A stretch of DNA of 64,000 nucleotides from Lamprobacter modestohalophilus (GCF_016583905.1 NZ_NRRY01000021.1:1-64000), one strand, 5' to 3'. Positions 46,442 through 54,821 are shown, counted from the first letter of the stretch. The notes: generated from the letters alone by a model not told the origin. Numbers and translations: made by a program.

Positions 46442-46517
46442 GTCCCCATCGTCTAGAGGCCTAGGACACCGCCCTTTCACGGCGGCAACCGGGGTTCGAA
46501 TCCCCGTGGGGACGCCA
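46442..46517 (+). tRNA. tRNA-Glu, anticodon TTC
   Basis: 76 nt. Acceptor GTCCCCA pairs with TGGGGAC, anticodon arm CCGCC-CTTTCAC-GGCGG gives TTC, T-arm CGGGG-TTCGAAT-CCCCG, discriminator G and encoded CCA. It lies 78 bp after tRNA-Ala, so one transcript is likely. Confidence 0.97.
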
Positions 46518-46526
46518 ATTAGAACA

Positions 46527-46562
46527 ACGGGTTAGCTGAGAGATCGGCTAACCCGTTTTTGT
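46527..46562 (+). terminator. Rho-independent terminator of the tRNA unit
   Basis: ACGGGTTAGC pairs perfectly with GCTAACCCGT (46547-46556) around a 10-nt loop, followed by TTTTTGTTTG. It stands 9 bp after tRNA-Glu. Confidence 0.9.
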
Positions 46563-46663
46563 TTGAGCACCACGGCCTTTTTGTTTGATCACCATCGTCA
46601 TCGATCAGATCGTTCAGGCTGCTTCAACGCTTGTGTGCATCCTGCCGACCGGAGTCAAACCGA

Positions 46664-47599
46664 ATGAACGATCGGACTGGTCCACGTGTCTCCCTGGTCC
46701 TCGGTAGCGGCGGCGCGCGTGGGCTGACGCACATCGGCATCATCCGATGGCTAGAGGCGCAGGGCTATCGGATCGAGTCCATCGCCGGCTGCTCGATGGG
46801 GGCACTCGTTGGCGGCATCCATGCTGCCGGTAAGCTGGACAGTTATTGCGACTGGGTCTGCGCGCTGCGGCGCACCGATGTACTGCGCTTTCTGGACCTC
46901 GCCTTCCATTCGTCAGGTCTGATCAAGGGCGATCGGATCATAGACCGTCTGCGGGAGATGGTGGGTGAGCACGACATCGAGCAGCTACCGATCACCTACA
47001 CCGCGGTCGCGACCGATATCGAGCGCCAGCGCGAGGTCTGGATCACCAAGGGGCCGCTCTTCGATGCGATCCGCGCCTCGATCGCGGTGCCGACGGTGTT
47101 CACCCCGCATCGCTATCTCGGCCTCACCTTGGTGGATGGTGGCTTGCTGAATCCGGTTCCGATCGCGCCTACCTTCCGCGATCTCACCGATCTGACCATC
47201 GCTGTGAACCTGAACGGCGATCCCGAGGATGCCCCCGCGTCAACCACAACGCTCGCTCCTGGCCCCGCTTCTGCGTCCAAGACGTCGTCTAACCAAAAGC
47301 GGGACGATGACCTCCGCGGACGCATCCTCGAGTTCTTGGACGGCATCGGCGAAAGCCTGAAATCTGATGATGTGGAAGCCCGCGAGCTGGGGATGTTCGA
47401 GTTGATGAGTCGTTCGTTCGAGACCATGCAGAACGCGATCTCGGCAATGAAGCTCGCCGCTTATGCGCCGGATGTGCTGATCAACGTTCCACGCGATGTT
47501 TGCGAAGCCCACGAGTTTCATCGTGCGCGCGAACTCATCGAGATTGGCTATCGGCTGGCCGAGCGAGCGATAGCGGACGCAGCGCCGTCGAGCGCTTGA
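46664..47599 (+). CDS. Patatin-like phospholipase (RssA-type)
   Basis: 311 residues from the ATG at 46664, preceded by GGAG. Ser-Asp hydrolase: oxyanion loop GSGGARGLTHIGI, nucleophile elbow GCSMGA and VDGGLLNPVP (catalytic Asp). Close to the RssA/YchK branch. Acts on lipid acyl esters; substrate unknown. Residues ~186-210 form a Pro/Ala/Ser/Thr insert (ASTTTLAPGPASASKTSS) not expected in the family. The last helix-rich part follows. Confidence 0.88.
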   Translation: MNDRTGPRVSLVLGSGGARGLTHIGIIRWLEAQGYRIESIAGCSMGALVGGIHAAGKLDSYCDWVCALRRTDVLRFLDLAFHSSGLIKGDRIIDRLREMVGEHDIEQLPITYTAVATDIERQREVWITKGPLFDAIRASIAVPTVFTPHRYLGLTLVDGGLLNPVPIAPTFRDLTDLTIAVNLNGDPEDAPASTTTLAPGPASASKTSSNQKRDDDLRGRILEFLDGIGESLKSDDVEARELGMFELMSRSFETMQNAISAMKLAAYAPDVLINVPRDVCEAHEFHRARELIEIGYRLAERAIADAAPSSA

Positions 47600-47682
47600 T
47601 CCTTGCAACGGCAGCTGACCGCTATCGCTGTGCAATGAAAGGCCCCGCGCTTGGCCTGCTGCCGGCTCCAGGGGATGTCGCT

Positions 47683-49425
47683 TCAATAGCGATACGCCGA
47701 CTCGATTCGGCCGCGTGTCAGCACGCCATAGATGTGGTTGATGCCAGGCGCGATGGGACGGGTCACATAGAGTGCCTCCGCCCCCTCGCGATTGAGGATG
47801 TCCAGGGCCTCCTGAAGTGTTGCCTGCAGATGCACCGGGGCGAGCTCGAGACGGTCGGCCGGGATCTCCAGCAGGTCAATCTCTTCGGCCTGCTCATCTT
47901 GTGAGAGATGGCTGGCAATGGCGATGCCAGGCATGGCAAAGGCCGGCTTACCGTCGCGGTCGACGATGATCCAATCCAGGTTCTCGCTCATCAGACGCTG
48001 CGCCTGCTCGCGGCTGAGCAGGGGCTCTTGGCGCGAGAGGCGGGTGTTCATGGCGCTGGTCACACCGCTGCGGCGCAGCATCGCGACCACCGGATTGGAC
48101 CGATAATCCAAGCCGTTGGCCCTGAGCATGGTCACGAACAACGAGTCTTTTCGGAAGAGCTGCTTACTGGTGACCGCGGCCAGGATGATGGTCAGCATGC
48201 CTGGCATGATGACGCCGGGGCTGTGGGTCAGCTCGACCACCGCCGTCAACGCCGCCAGTGGTGCCTGCAGGCTAGCGCCCATCATGGCGCCCATGCCCAG
48301 CAGGGCGTAAAAGCTGGCGTGCGATGCATCAGTGCCCGTCAAGCTGTCAGCCATCACGCCGGTCAGATGGCCGACAGTGGCGCCCATGAAGAGCGCCGGC
48401 CCGATGGTGCCGCCCGGGATGCCGAGGCCAACGCTGGTCGAGGTCGCCAACAGCTTGGCGATCAGCAGCACGAGCAGAAAGGTCCAGGGCAGCGTCTGCG
48501 TCAGCAGGTCGCCCAGCGAGTCATAGCCAAGCCCCATGACCTCGGGGACCAGGACGCCAAAGGTACCCGCGGCCAGACCCGCCAGGCAGACGCGCGTGAA
48601 GAAACTGAGCGGCTTGCTGGCGCTGGCGATCGACTGCAAGAGCTGGATATAGGCGGCGGAGACAGCGCCGGCGAAGAGACCGAGCAGCAACACCGGCAGC
48701 AGATCCGACAGCGAGGTGAGCAAGAAGGGCGGGATGGCAAAGGTCGGGGCGCTGCCGAACAGCCACACCGAGAGCGCGTTGGCGCTGACAGCGGCGAGAA
48801 TGATGGGGATGAAGCCAGTGATGCTGTACTCGAGCGCCAGCACCTCCAGGGCAAAGATGACGCCCGCGAGCGGCGTATTGAACGAGGCCGAGATCCCTGC
48901 CGCGGTACCGCAGGCGACCATGGTGCGGATGCTGTTATTCGGCAGGCTCAGCCACTGGCCGATCAGGCTGCCACCGGCCGCGCCGAGATAGACATGCGGA
49001 CCCTCGCGCCCGACTGAGTGGCCACTGATGATGGCGATGGCCGCGCCCAGGAACTGCAGCACGAAGCCTCGCAGGGTCATGTGGCCCTGATGGTATTCCA
49101 TGCGCTCCAGCACGCGGGCGACGCCGAGCACATAGATGCCCTTGGCAAAGCGCAGGAATAGCAGCCCGATCAGTACCGCGCCCAGTACCGGCAGCAGAAA
49201 GCGCCACAGCGGCGCGATGGCCTCGTAGTTCTCGCCATGATCGGGAAGCATGACCGCCTGCGTCCCCTCCACGGCGAGACGGAAGACGACGATGACGATC
49301 CCGGTTGCGAGGCCGGTGACGAGTCCGAGCAGCGCATGTGAGAATAATGCGTCCGGCCGCGCCAGCTGCAGTCGCAACCGCTCTAGGCTCGGCCGCCGTC
49401 CGCGCATGAAGCTTCGTTTGCCCAT
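47683..49425 (-). CDS. ClC-family chloride channel/antiporter with CBS domains
   Basis: 580 residues. The ClC membrane core has GHSVGREGPHVYLGA (GxSxG-type anion site and the gating glutamate in GREGP), FNTPLAGVIFALEV and GLGIPGGTIGPALFMGA. A C-terminal pair of CBS-like domains spans ~450-575. The gating glutamate is kept, so both channel and H+/Cl- exchange modes remain open. Convergent with the patatin gene, 83 bp apart. Confidence 0.93.
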   Translation of the reverse strand: MGKRSFMRGRRPSLERLRLQLARPDALFSHALLGLVTGLATGIVIVVFRLAVEGTQAVMLPDHGENYEAIAPLWRFLLPVLGAVLIGLLFLRFAKGIYVLGVARVLERMEYHQGHMTLRGFVLQFLGAAIAIISGHSVGREGPHVYLGAAGGSLIGQWLSLPNNSIRTMVACGTAAGISASFNTPLAGVIFALEVLALEYSITGFIPIILAAVSANALSVWLFGSAPTFAIPPFLLTSLSDLLPVLLLGLFAGAVSAAYIQLLQSIASASKPLSFFTRVCLAGLAAGTFGVLVPEVMGLGYDSLGDLLTQTLPWTFLLVLLIAKLLATSTSVGLGIPGGTIGPALFMGATVGHLTGVMADSLTGTDASHASFYALLGMGAMMGASLQAPLAALTAVVELTHSPGVIMPGMLTIILAAVTSKQLFRKDSLFVTMLRANGLDYRSNPVVAMLRRSGVTSAMNTRLSRQEPLLSREQAQRLMSENLDWIIVDRDGKPAFAMPGIAIASHLSQDEQAEEIDLLEIPADRLELAPVHLQATLQEALDILNREGAEALYVTRPIAPGINHIYGVLTRGRIESAYRY

Positions 49426-49674
49426 GAGAGTGATTATGGGTAAACCGAGCGCGAATCAGCAAACAGACCTGATGAGTCTAGCCTTGAAGCCGGTCTGCCT
49501 TTGCAAGCCGTTGCATAGTGGATGAGGGCCGATCGCCGATCGCTATGGCGTCAAGTAGATGCACAGCGACTAAGAAACTGTCCATCAACTGCTTCCCGAT
49601 TTGAGGGCCCAGGGAGGGCGATTATCGGGAAGTAGAAAATGGGCAGCCACTAAGCACAGGACTCGGAGAGAGCA

Positions 49675-50622
49675 TTGGATATCGACGACATCAAACAGCA
49701 ACTTGAATTTGTGACACCACGATTTCCGCGCGACGCCGTGCGCGCCGCGATCGCGCAGCGCGAGGCCATCACGCCCTGGCTATTGGAGCAACTGGCGCAG
49801 TGCGCCGATGACCCGCTGGCCCTGGCCGATGAGCCGACGCGGATGACGCACTTCTATGCCATGTATCTCTTGGCACAGTTTCGCGAGCCGGCTGCCTATC
49901 CGCTGCTGATCAAACTGTTTTCGACCCCGGGCGAGATCAGCCTGGAGATCACCGGCGATTTGGTGACCGACGATCTCTGCGGCATCCTCGCCTCGGTCTG
50001 CGCTGGTGATCTTGAGCCGATCAAAGGGCTGATCGAGACGCCGACGGTCAACGAGTATGTGCGTGGGGCCGCTTTGAGGACGCTACCGATTCTGGTTTGC
50101 GAAGGCCAACTCGCGCGTGACGAGGCGGTTGCCTATTTGGCGACCCTGTTTCGCGGCAAACTCGGGCGTGAGTACGATCATCCGTTCTGGACCAGCCTGG
50201 TCCTGGTGGCTTATGAACTCTACCCAGAGGAGCTGATCGAGGATATCGAGCAGGCCTATGAGGATGAGCTGATTGATACCTGGTTCATCGGCCTGCACGA
50301 TTTCAAACAGCACTTGGCAAGAGGCAAGGAGGCGGCCTTGGAGGAGACCCGGCAGCGCGAGCCTGGCCTGATCGATGACACTGTGGCGGAGATGGAGCAC
50401 TGGCTTTGCTTTGAGCTCGATGCCGCGGAGCGGGAGGCTGAGCGATTCCCAGGCCGGCACAAGGCGCAGCAAAAGGCGCTGCAGGAGCGAGCATCGCTTA
50501 GGGCTGCGGCGCCGCCCCAGCCGGCCAGGCCGTCATCGCCCGCCAAGAGCGTCAAGGTCGGACGCAATGATCCCTGTCCCTGCGGCAGTGGTAAGAAGTA
50601 CAAGAAGTGTTGCCTGTCTTGA
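49675..50622 (+). CDS. DUF1186 protein with C-terminal SEC-C zinc motif
   Basis: 315 residues from a TTG at 49675 that has GGAGAG seven bases upstream. The first ~260 residues match DUF1186 (helical repeats; [20 protein letters not shown]). The tail is a SEC-C motif, [19 protein letters not shown], the Cys3-His/Cys zinc site also found at the end of SecA. Function unknown. The 249-bp upstream spacer holds no gene. Confidence 0.82.
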   Translation: MDIDDIKQQLEFVTPRFPRDAVRAAIAQREAITPWLLEQLAQCADDPLALADEPTRMTHFYAMYLLAQFREPAAYPLLIKLFSTPGEISLEITGDLVTDDLCGILASVCAGDLEPIKGLIETPTVNEYVRGAALRTLPILVCEGQLARDEAVAYLATLFRGKLGREYDHPFWTSLVLVAYELYPEELIEDIEQAYEDELIDTWFIGLHDFKQHLARGKEAALEETRQREPGLIDDTVAEMEHWLCFELDAAEREAERFPGRHKAQQKALQERASLRAAAPPQPARPSSPAKSVKVGRNDPCPCGSGKKYKKCCLS

Positions 50623-50713
50623 TCTGGCACCAAAACACCGAGGTGGCCTGGATGTCCAATGGTTGACCTGCATCGATCTTGCTCATCAGCGGGCGCTCCA
50701 TTGTCGAGTTGGG

Positions 50714-51508
50714 TCAGTTCAAGTGCGGCTCCTGGACTTCAGTAAACTGCGTTAACCACCAGGCTGCACTTGTGCTAAATCGGGAGCATAGCTCTGGTAA
50801 CGCCTTGTTTTTATCGCGATGCGCTATTTTCGTCCAGGTTTTTACTTGTGTTAAAGCGGTGTAGTGCTCTTCCAGCGACAGAAATCCGCGCATCTCATAG
50901 CCGCTGCGCCATAGTTCGAAGGTTGCGAGTGCGCGGGCGGTGCGGCCGTTGCCGTCCGGGAAGGGATGGATGCTCACGAAGCGATGAGCCAGCAGGCCGG
51001 CGTGCACGGGGCCGGGCAGCATTGCCGCGCGCTCGCCCTGCCACCAGGCGACCAGATCGGCCATGTAATCGGGCACCTCTGCCGGCTTGGGCGGTGCGTA
51101 GTCGATGCGACGGGTTGCGCTGTCCACCACCGGACATTCGTCGACGCGGTAGTCACTGCGCCGTCGCCGTCGGCCCAGACCATGCACCAGGATGATGCTG
51201 TGCAGCTCGCGGATCAGCTCCTCCGACGGCAGGCGCTCGGCCTCGATCTGCTCCTCGAGCCATTCCAGGGCACGCCAGTAGTTGCGAACTTCCTGCTGCA
51301 TCTCGGTCTGGGTGCGGTCCAAGACGATCACCGCCCGACCGATCTCCTCCGAGCCCAGGGTATTGCCCTCGATGCGGGTGGAATGTCGCGTGGCGCGCTG
51401 CCGAGCCCGACTTCCAGTTCGATCAGCGCGTCTCCTGCGGTTACGATTGTAGCCTCCCGCGCCTAAACGACTCGGATTCGACTTCGGCTGGATGAGGAAG
51501 ATGCCCAA
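50714..51508 (-). CDS. Fic-family adenylyltransferase-like protein with abnormal ends
   Basis: 264 residues as read. The Fic core is intact: inhibitory helix HSTRIEGN (residues ~42-49) and the catalytic loop HPFPDGNGRTAR, all key residues present. The ends look wrong. The first ~40 residues are Arg-rich and unlike Fic N-termini; a second frame over 51390-51440 reads ALIELEVGLGS, closer to a normal N-terminus, which suggests a frameshift near 51400. After LSLEEHY the sequence switches to an AT-richer stretch (50714-50880) that does not match the family. The gene may be a truncated or decaying Fic toxin. Confidence 0.68.
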   Translation of the reverse strand: MGIFLIQPKSNPSRLGAGGYNRNRRRRADRTGSRARQRATRHSTRIEGNTLGSEEIGRAVIVLDRTQTEMQQEVRNYWRALEWLEEQIEAERLPSEELIRELHSIILVHGLGRRRRRSDYRVDECPVVDSATRRIDYAPPKPAEVPDYMADLVAWWQGERAAMLPGPVHAGLLAHRFVSIHPFPDGNGRTARALATFELWRSGYEMRGFLSLEEHYTALTQVKTWTKIAHRDKNKALPELCSRFSTSAAWWLTQFTEVQEPHLN

Positions 51509-51528
51509 TCAGACCAACACAGCTCGTC
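51505..51528 (+). repeat. 24-bp direct repeat, copy a
   Basis: Begins CCAATCAGACCAACACAGCT and continues CGTC; identical to 52281-52304. Copy a joins directly onto the vapC fragment. Confidence 0.9.
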
Positions 51529-51611
51529 GGTGATCGACTTCGTCGCAGCCCACTCCCTGGACGCACTCCACGTGAGCACCGTCACCTTCGCCGAGATTCG
51601 CTACGGCATCG
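51525..51611 (+). pseudogene. vapC (PIN toxin) internal fragment
   Basis: 87 bp closely similar to 52746-52832, the internal part of the intact PIN toxin gene, with a few substitutions. It encodes SVIDFVAAHSLDALHVSTVTFAEIRYGI in frame and then hits a stop. No start or C-terminal half is present. Confidence 0.85.
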
Positions 51612-51634
51612 ATGACTCTTGACGGGTGCTGGAA

Positions 51635-51874
51635 TCAGAGTAGTGCCTTTATGATCAGCGAGACGATTCCCGCCAGCACGGCGCCCATCATCCACTTCAA
51701 CAGTGTCAGATCGGTGCGGATTGACGCCAAGGCTTGCTCTAGGTTGGCTTTCGTGACGAGTTCATCCTGCGCTGTCCCGATGGCGCGCACGACCGCTTCT
51801 GCCTGCTCGGGCGCAAAGCCTGCAGTCTTGAGTTTGTCCACCAATTCCAGGGTATCGAAGGTGACTGTCGCCAT
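51635..51874 (-). CDS. DUF1640-like small coiled-coil membrane protein
   Basis: 79 residues from the ATG at 51874. An N-terminal helical part (FDTLELVDKLKTAGFAPEQAEAVVRAI), a short coiled coil and a C-terminal membrane helix (MMGAVLAGIVSLIIKALL) fit the DUF1640/CCDC90 family of small anchored coiled-coil proteins. Function unknown in bacteria. The frame is open further upstream but that part lacks homology. A truncated second copy lies at 53605-53688. Confidence 0.75.
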   Translation of the reverse strand: MATVTFDTLELVDKLKTAGFAPEQAEAVVRAIGTAQDELVTKANLEQALASIRTDLTLLKWMMGAVLAGIVSLIIKALL

Positions 51875-52119
51875 GATTGTTCTCAGGTGTTGAAAGAATC
51901 CAAACCCTGTCGTGGATGACGATGAAGTGGTCGATTTGGCAGGACCAATACTGCAATCCGAGCCTGGCGGGAAGTATAGATCAGTCCGTTCCAACAGTAA
52001 CATCTGAGGTGACCGTCTATGCCACGCAGTGCAGAAAGCCCGGACCAACAGTAGATTCCGGTTACCCCTTTTTGAACGTGACCGAAGGCTGCAGCAGCTT
52101 GGCGTTGGCTGCCGGCCTG

Positions 52120-52278
52120 CTGGACCTCGGCCAGCATCTGCGTGGGCGCGACCGGGTTGGTCTCGCTCCATTCCAGATAGGCCTCGGGCGGTGCGCCAAG
52201 GGTGCCAGCACGGGCCTAGAAGAAATCGCTGGCGATCAACAGCTGATTGGTGCGGAACAGGCGCTCGACGCCCGCATG
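52120..52278 (-). pseudogene. HsdR-like type I restriction subunit fragment
   Basis: Read on the minus strand from 52278: GVERLFRTNQLLIASDFF, a stop (TAG), then ARAGTLGAPPEAYLEWSETN. The pattern NQLLIASD...ARAGTL...W resembles the N-terminal nuclease region of type I restriction HsdR subunits. No flanking hsd genes remain. Assigned from memory of the family pattern; moderate certainty. Confidence 0.45.
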
Positions 52279-52280
52279 GT

Positions 52281-52304
52281 CCAATCAGACCAACACAGCT
52301 CGTC
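52281..52304 (+). repeat. 24-bp direct repeat, copy b
   Basis: Identical to 51505-51528. It borders the HsdR-like fragment on one side; the two copies are 776 bp apart and bracket the DUF1640 gene and the fragment. Confidence 0.9.
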
Positions 52305-52359
52305 TATGATCATGAATCGGATCGAAGGCTGCATTGGCTTGCGGAGAGGGGGAGTAGCG

Positions 52360-52398
52360 ACTAAGATCTAGTCAAGCTGACTAGATTTTCGATCTTAA
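52360..52398 (+). promoter_or_regulatory. Possible operator of the Phd-PIN operon
   Basis: TAAGATC at 52363-52369 and GATCTTA at 52392-52398 form an inverted repeat, with TAGTCA...TGACTA (52370-52385) nested inside it. It ends 2 bp before the antitoxin ATG. Antitoxins of this family repress their own operon at such palindromes; binding here is inferred. Confidence 0.5.
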
Positions 52399-52400
52399 CC

Positions 52401-52688
52401 ATGAATGAAACGCCTTCCGAAATTGCCAGACGCCCCCGCGAGTGGAAGCTCCAAGACGCCAAAGCCCGTTTCAGCGAGTTGGTCCGTCTTGCCGGCGAGG
52501 CCGGGCCCCAGCATGTCACTGTTAACGGCAAGGAAAAGGCCGTGCTCTTGTCCGCCAAGGACTACCGGCGCCTGCGCAGCGAGCCCATGGGAGATGCCTT
52601 GGTCCGATTGCTCGCTGAGGCCGACCTCGACGATATCGAATTCGACCACATCAAGGCCCCTGGTCCAGTCCGCGACATCGAGCTGTGA
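52401..52688 (+). CDS. Phd/YefM-family antitoxin
   Basis: 95 residues. The N-terminal half has the Phd/YefM DNA-binding pattern (WKLQDAKARFSELVRLAGEAG and VTVNGKEKAVLLSAKDYRRL); the C-terminal part should wrap the toxin. It overlaps the PIN toxin by 4 bp (GTGA), the usual tight coupling. An upstream AT-rich segment with TAAGATCTAGTCAAGCTGAC and ACTAGATTTTCGATCTTA (52359-52398) contains inverted TAAGATC/GATCTTA that could be the autorepression site. Confidence 0.9.
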   Translation: MNETPSEIARRPREWKLQDAKARFSELVRLAGEAGPQHVTVNGKEKAVLLSAKDYRRLRSEPMGDALVRLLAEADLDDIEFDHIKAPGPVRDIEL

Positions 52689-53116
52689 GCGGCTGGCTGC
52701 TTGACACCAACGTCCTATCGGAGCTGCGGCGTCAGCGGCCAACGCCGTCGGTGATCGACTTCGTCGCAGCCCAGTCCCTGCACGCACTCCACGTGAGCAC
52801 CCTCACCTTCGCCGAGATTCGCTATGGCATTGAATTACTCGGCGACGCGACGCGTCGCGCTGCATTGATCCATTGGCTCGACCATCGGCTGCGACCAATG
52901 TTTGAAGGTCGTATCCTGCCTTTGTGCGAGGACACCCTGCTGCAATGGCGTCTGACGATCGAAGCCGGCCGAAAGCGCGGCCACACCTTCAGTCATCCCG
53001 ACGTACTGATCGCGGCGAGCGCGGCGCGGCATGGACTCACCGTGGTGACCAGGGATACGGATGACTTCGTCGCGGCCGGGGTTGCGGTGTTCAATCCGTG
53101 GTGCGAGTCCGCTTGA
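52685..53116 (+). CDS. VapC/FitB-type PIN-domain toxin
   Basis: 143 residues, GTG start overlapping the antitoxin stop. PIN ribonuclease signature: LLDTNVLSELRR (first Asp), FAEIRYGIELL (Glu), HTFSHPDVLIAASAARHGLTVVTRDTDDF (the two C-terminal Asp). All four acidic residues are present, so it should be active. Likely cleaves tRNA or rRNA when freed from the antitoxin. Its middle part is duplicated as a fragment at 51525-51611. Confidence 0.92.
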   Translation: MSGWLLDTNVLSELRRQRPTPSVIDFVAAQSLHALHVSTLTFAEIRYGIELLGDATRRAALIHWLDHRLRPMFEGRILPLCEDTLLQWRLTIEAGRKRGHTFSHPDVLIAASAARHGLTVVTRDTDDFVAAGVAVFNPWCESA

Positions 53117-53202
53117 CGCAAGCAGATCAGCTTCTGAATCAGATGGCTAGGAACGCGAGATGGCCAGGAACGCGCGCCGATATCGCTCGTTGGGGGTAGC
53201 CG

Positions 53203-53562
53203 ATGAAAGCCATTATCGAAGTTGGCCACCGTGGCTCGATCTTTGATGCCGTTTCCAGCCAGGTGGCCGAAAGCCGAGCGGGCCGGCCGGTCGATTATCG
53301 GCTCAGCTTCGAATCGACGCAGACGCTGTTCGCCGAGGTGACACCCGAGCGACTGGAACTTCTCGATCACCTGCGGCGTATCGGTCCTTGTCGTGCGGAG
53401 GAGTTGGCGGACCAACTGCCGGCCTCAAGCGATCCCACTGTGTTTACACACCATTTGGAGAGACTCGAGACCCTTGGTCTGCTGGAGCGTCACGAGGATG
53501 GAACGCTATTTGTGCCTTTTGCTTCGATTGAGATCATCCTGCAGTTGGCGAGGGTGGCTTAG
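53203..53562 (+). CDS. HTH DNA-binding protein, HVO_A0114-like
   Basis: 119 residues. The C-terminal half is a winged helix (RLELLDHLRRIGPCRAEELADQLPASSDPTVFTHHLERLETLGLLERHEDG). Such small regulators often act as antitoxin-like partners; the expected toxin partner is not seen next to it, unless it was lost upstream. The ATG at 53203 has GGGG about eight bases upstream. Confidence 0.72.
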   Translation: MKAIIEVGHRGSIFDAVSSQVAESRAGRPVDYRLSFESTQTLFAEVTPERLELLDHLRRIGPCRAEELADQLPASSDPTVFTHHLERLETLGLLERHEDGTLFVPFASIEIILQLARVA

Positions 53563-53604
53563 CTGTTGGGGGCTTGCAACTGATGAACGCCCGCGTACAG
53601 CATA

Positions 53605-53688
53605 GCGCCCATCATCCACTTCAAAAGTGTCAAATCGGTGCGGATTGGCGCCCGGGCTTGCTCGATGTCGGCTTTCATCACGCGCTCA
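53605..53688 (-). pseudogene. Fragment of a second DUF1640-like gene
   Basis: 84 bp closely similar to 51681-51764 in the DUF1640 gene, with a dozen or so substitutions. It covers the end of the coiled coil and the start of the membrane helix (IRTDLTLLKWMMGA). Both ends are missing. The rest of the 295-bp spacer (53563-53857) shows no gene. Confidence 0.8.
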
Positions 53689-53857
53689 TCCCCCCCATCA
53701 ACTGCCTAACCAGGGTCGACCGCCAGTTATCGCCGTTCGCCATAGATGATCGCGCAAGCCGCCCTGGTTGGGTAGGCAAAGCTCGCAGAGCCCGGAGACC
53801 GGATCGCAGAGGTCGCTGTCGAGCAGAAGGACGATGAGCATCCATCCGGCCGAACGC

Positions 53858-54277
53858 TCAGGAGGAGAACGGATTCAGGAGCTTGACGCGGGTCAAAGTG
53901 AAATCGTCGGTGTTGCGGGTGACCAAGGTCAGGTCACTTATCAGCGCCGTCGCAGCGATCTGCTTGTCGAGTGCGTTCTCGGGGTGAGGGACGCGCAGTC
54001 GTCCCCACAGCAACGCCTCCGCGCGGCCAAAATCCAGAATTCGGTTCGCGTAGTCATCCATCACCGAATTGAGCCAGCGTTCAAGCCGCTCCGCCTGCGA
54101 TCTATCTCCCCGATGCCGCAACAGATCAACTCCACGCCTTAGCTCACCAAGGGTGACGACGCTGAGGTAGACGCGGGCATGATCGGCATCCAGAGTTCGG
54201 ACTAATTCCACGACTCCGGCATTGGCCCGCTTCCCCTTGCGCAGCTCGCTGACAACATTGGTATCGAACAAATACAT
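53858..54277 (-). CDS. PIN-domain toxin (VapC/FitB type)
   Basis: 139 residues: YLFDTNVVSELRKGKR (Asp), LGELRRGVDLLRHRG (Glu), HPENALDKQIAATALISDLTLVTRNTDDF (Asp, Asp). Complete. It lies 12 bp downstream of a FitA-like antitoxin on the same strand. Its sequence differs from the PIN toxin at 52685, so the two loci are not recent copies. Confidence 0.92.
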   Translation of the reverse strand: MYLFDTNVVSELRKGKRANAGVVELVRTLDADHARVYLSVVTLGELRRGVDLLRHRGDRSQAERLERWLNSVMDDYANRILDFGRAEALLWGRLRVPHPENALDKQIAATALISDLTLVTRNTDDFTLTRVKLLNPFSS

Positions 54278-54289
54278 CCTGGTTTCGGT

Positions 54290-54523
54290 TCAGTCGAAGA
54301 CCGGCGGCGTGGCCTCGTCTTGCCTGCGTGCAAAGTCCTCGTCGTGCCCCACGTCCGGCATGTCTGCGAGCACTTGCAGAAAGCTGCGACGCTTCGGGCG
54401 CAGCAGGGCTTCCTCCAAAATGCGCCGGTGCTCCGCTTCGGCGCTCACTCCATGAGCACTCGCACGCTCCTTAAGCGCCTGGCTGATGTCAGCATCGACA
54501 TTGCGTACCAATAGATTGGCCAT
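54290..54523 (-). CDS. FitA-like ribbon-helix-helix antitoxin
   Basis: 77 residues from the ATG at 54523 (MANLLVRNVDADISQALKERA), the FitA/Arc-type ribbon followed by AEAEHRRILEEALL. The C-terminal half should block the PIN toxin downstream. The cognate order antitoxin-toxin is kept. Confidence 0.9.
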   Translation of the reverse strand: MANLLVRNVDADISQALKERASAHGVSAEAEHRRILEEALLRPKRRSFLQVLADMPDVGHDEDFARRQDEATPPVFD

Positions 54524-54541
54524 CACATCTTTAATCTAGGC

Positions 54542-54720
54542 TCACTTGGTGGTTAGCATGATAGCATTGATAGCGCATCTTCCGATACGCTCGTCGATCA
54601 AGAGCAGCTTGGCGTTGCGCGCAAGCGCGAGTCGAATGGCTGCTGCTTCACCCAGATCAAGTCGTTCCAGCCCAGGCGTTGCTGCTGCAGCGGATCGGGA
54701 ATGTTGAGGGTTAAGGTCAT
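54542..54720 (-). pseudogene. Collapsed UPF0175-DUF3368 toxin-antitoxin remnant
   Basis: Starting at 54720, MTLTLNIPDPLQQQRLGWND looks like the first residues of a UPF0175 antitoxin. After a few codons a different frame reads LDLGEAAAIRLALARNAKLLLIDERIGR, a typical DUF3368 (PIN-like) toxin segment, to a stop at 54542. The two genes are normally adjacent; here a deletion seems to have joined the antitoxin start to the toxin's C-terminal part out of frame. Confidence 0.65.
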
Positions 54721-54821
54721 GTCGGTCGCCTGATCTCGATGCTGTCGCTGGTCGTGGATAGGGTCGTTCTGACGACTTCTCCAACACAAGTCTTCGGTCG
54801 ATGTTCAGATAAGATCGCCCG

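Noticed and set aside
46243-46449. Minus-strand 68-residue reading frame with GGARRDRTADLNTASVALSQLSYGP
   Set aside because: It is the antisense of tRNA-Ala; this is a well-known false protein made by tRNA genes.
47908-49017. 369-residue plus-strand reading frame
   Set aside because: Antisense to the ClC channel gene, with charged low-complexity composition (Q, R, H, G) typical of GC-rich shadows.
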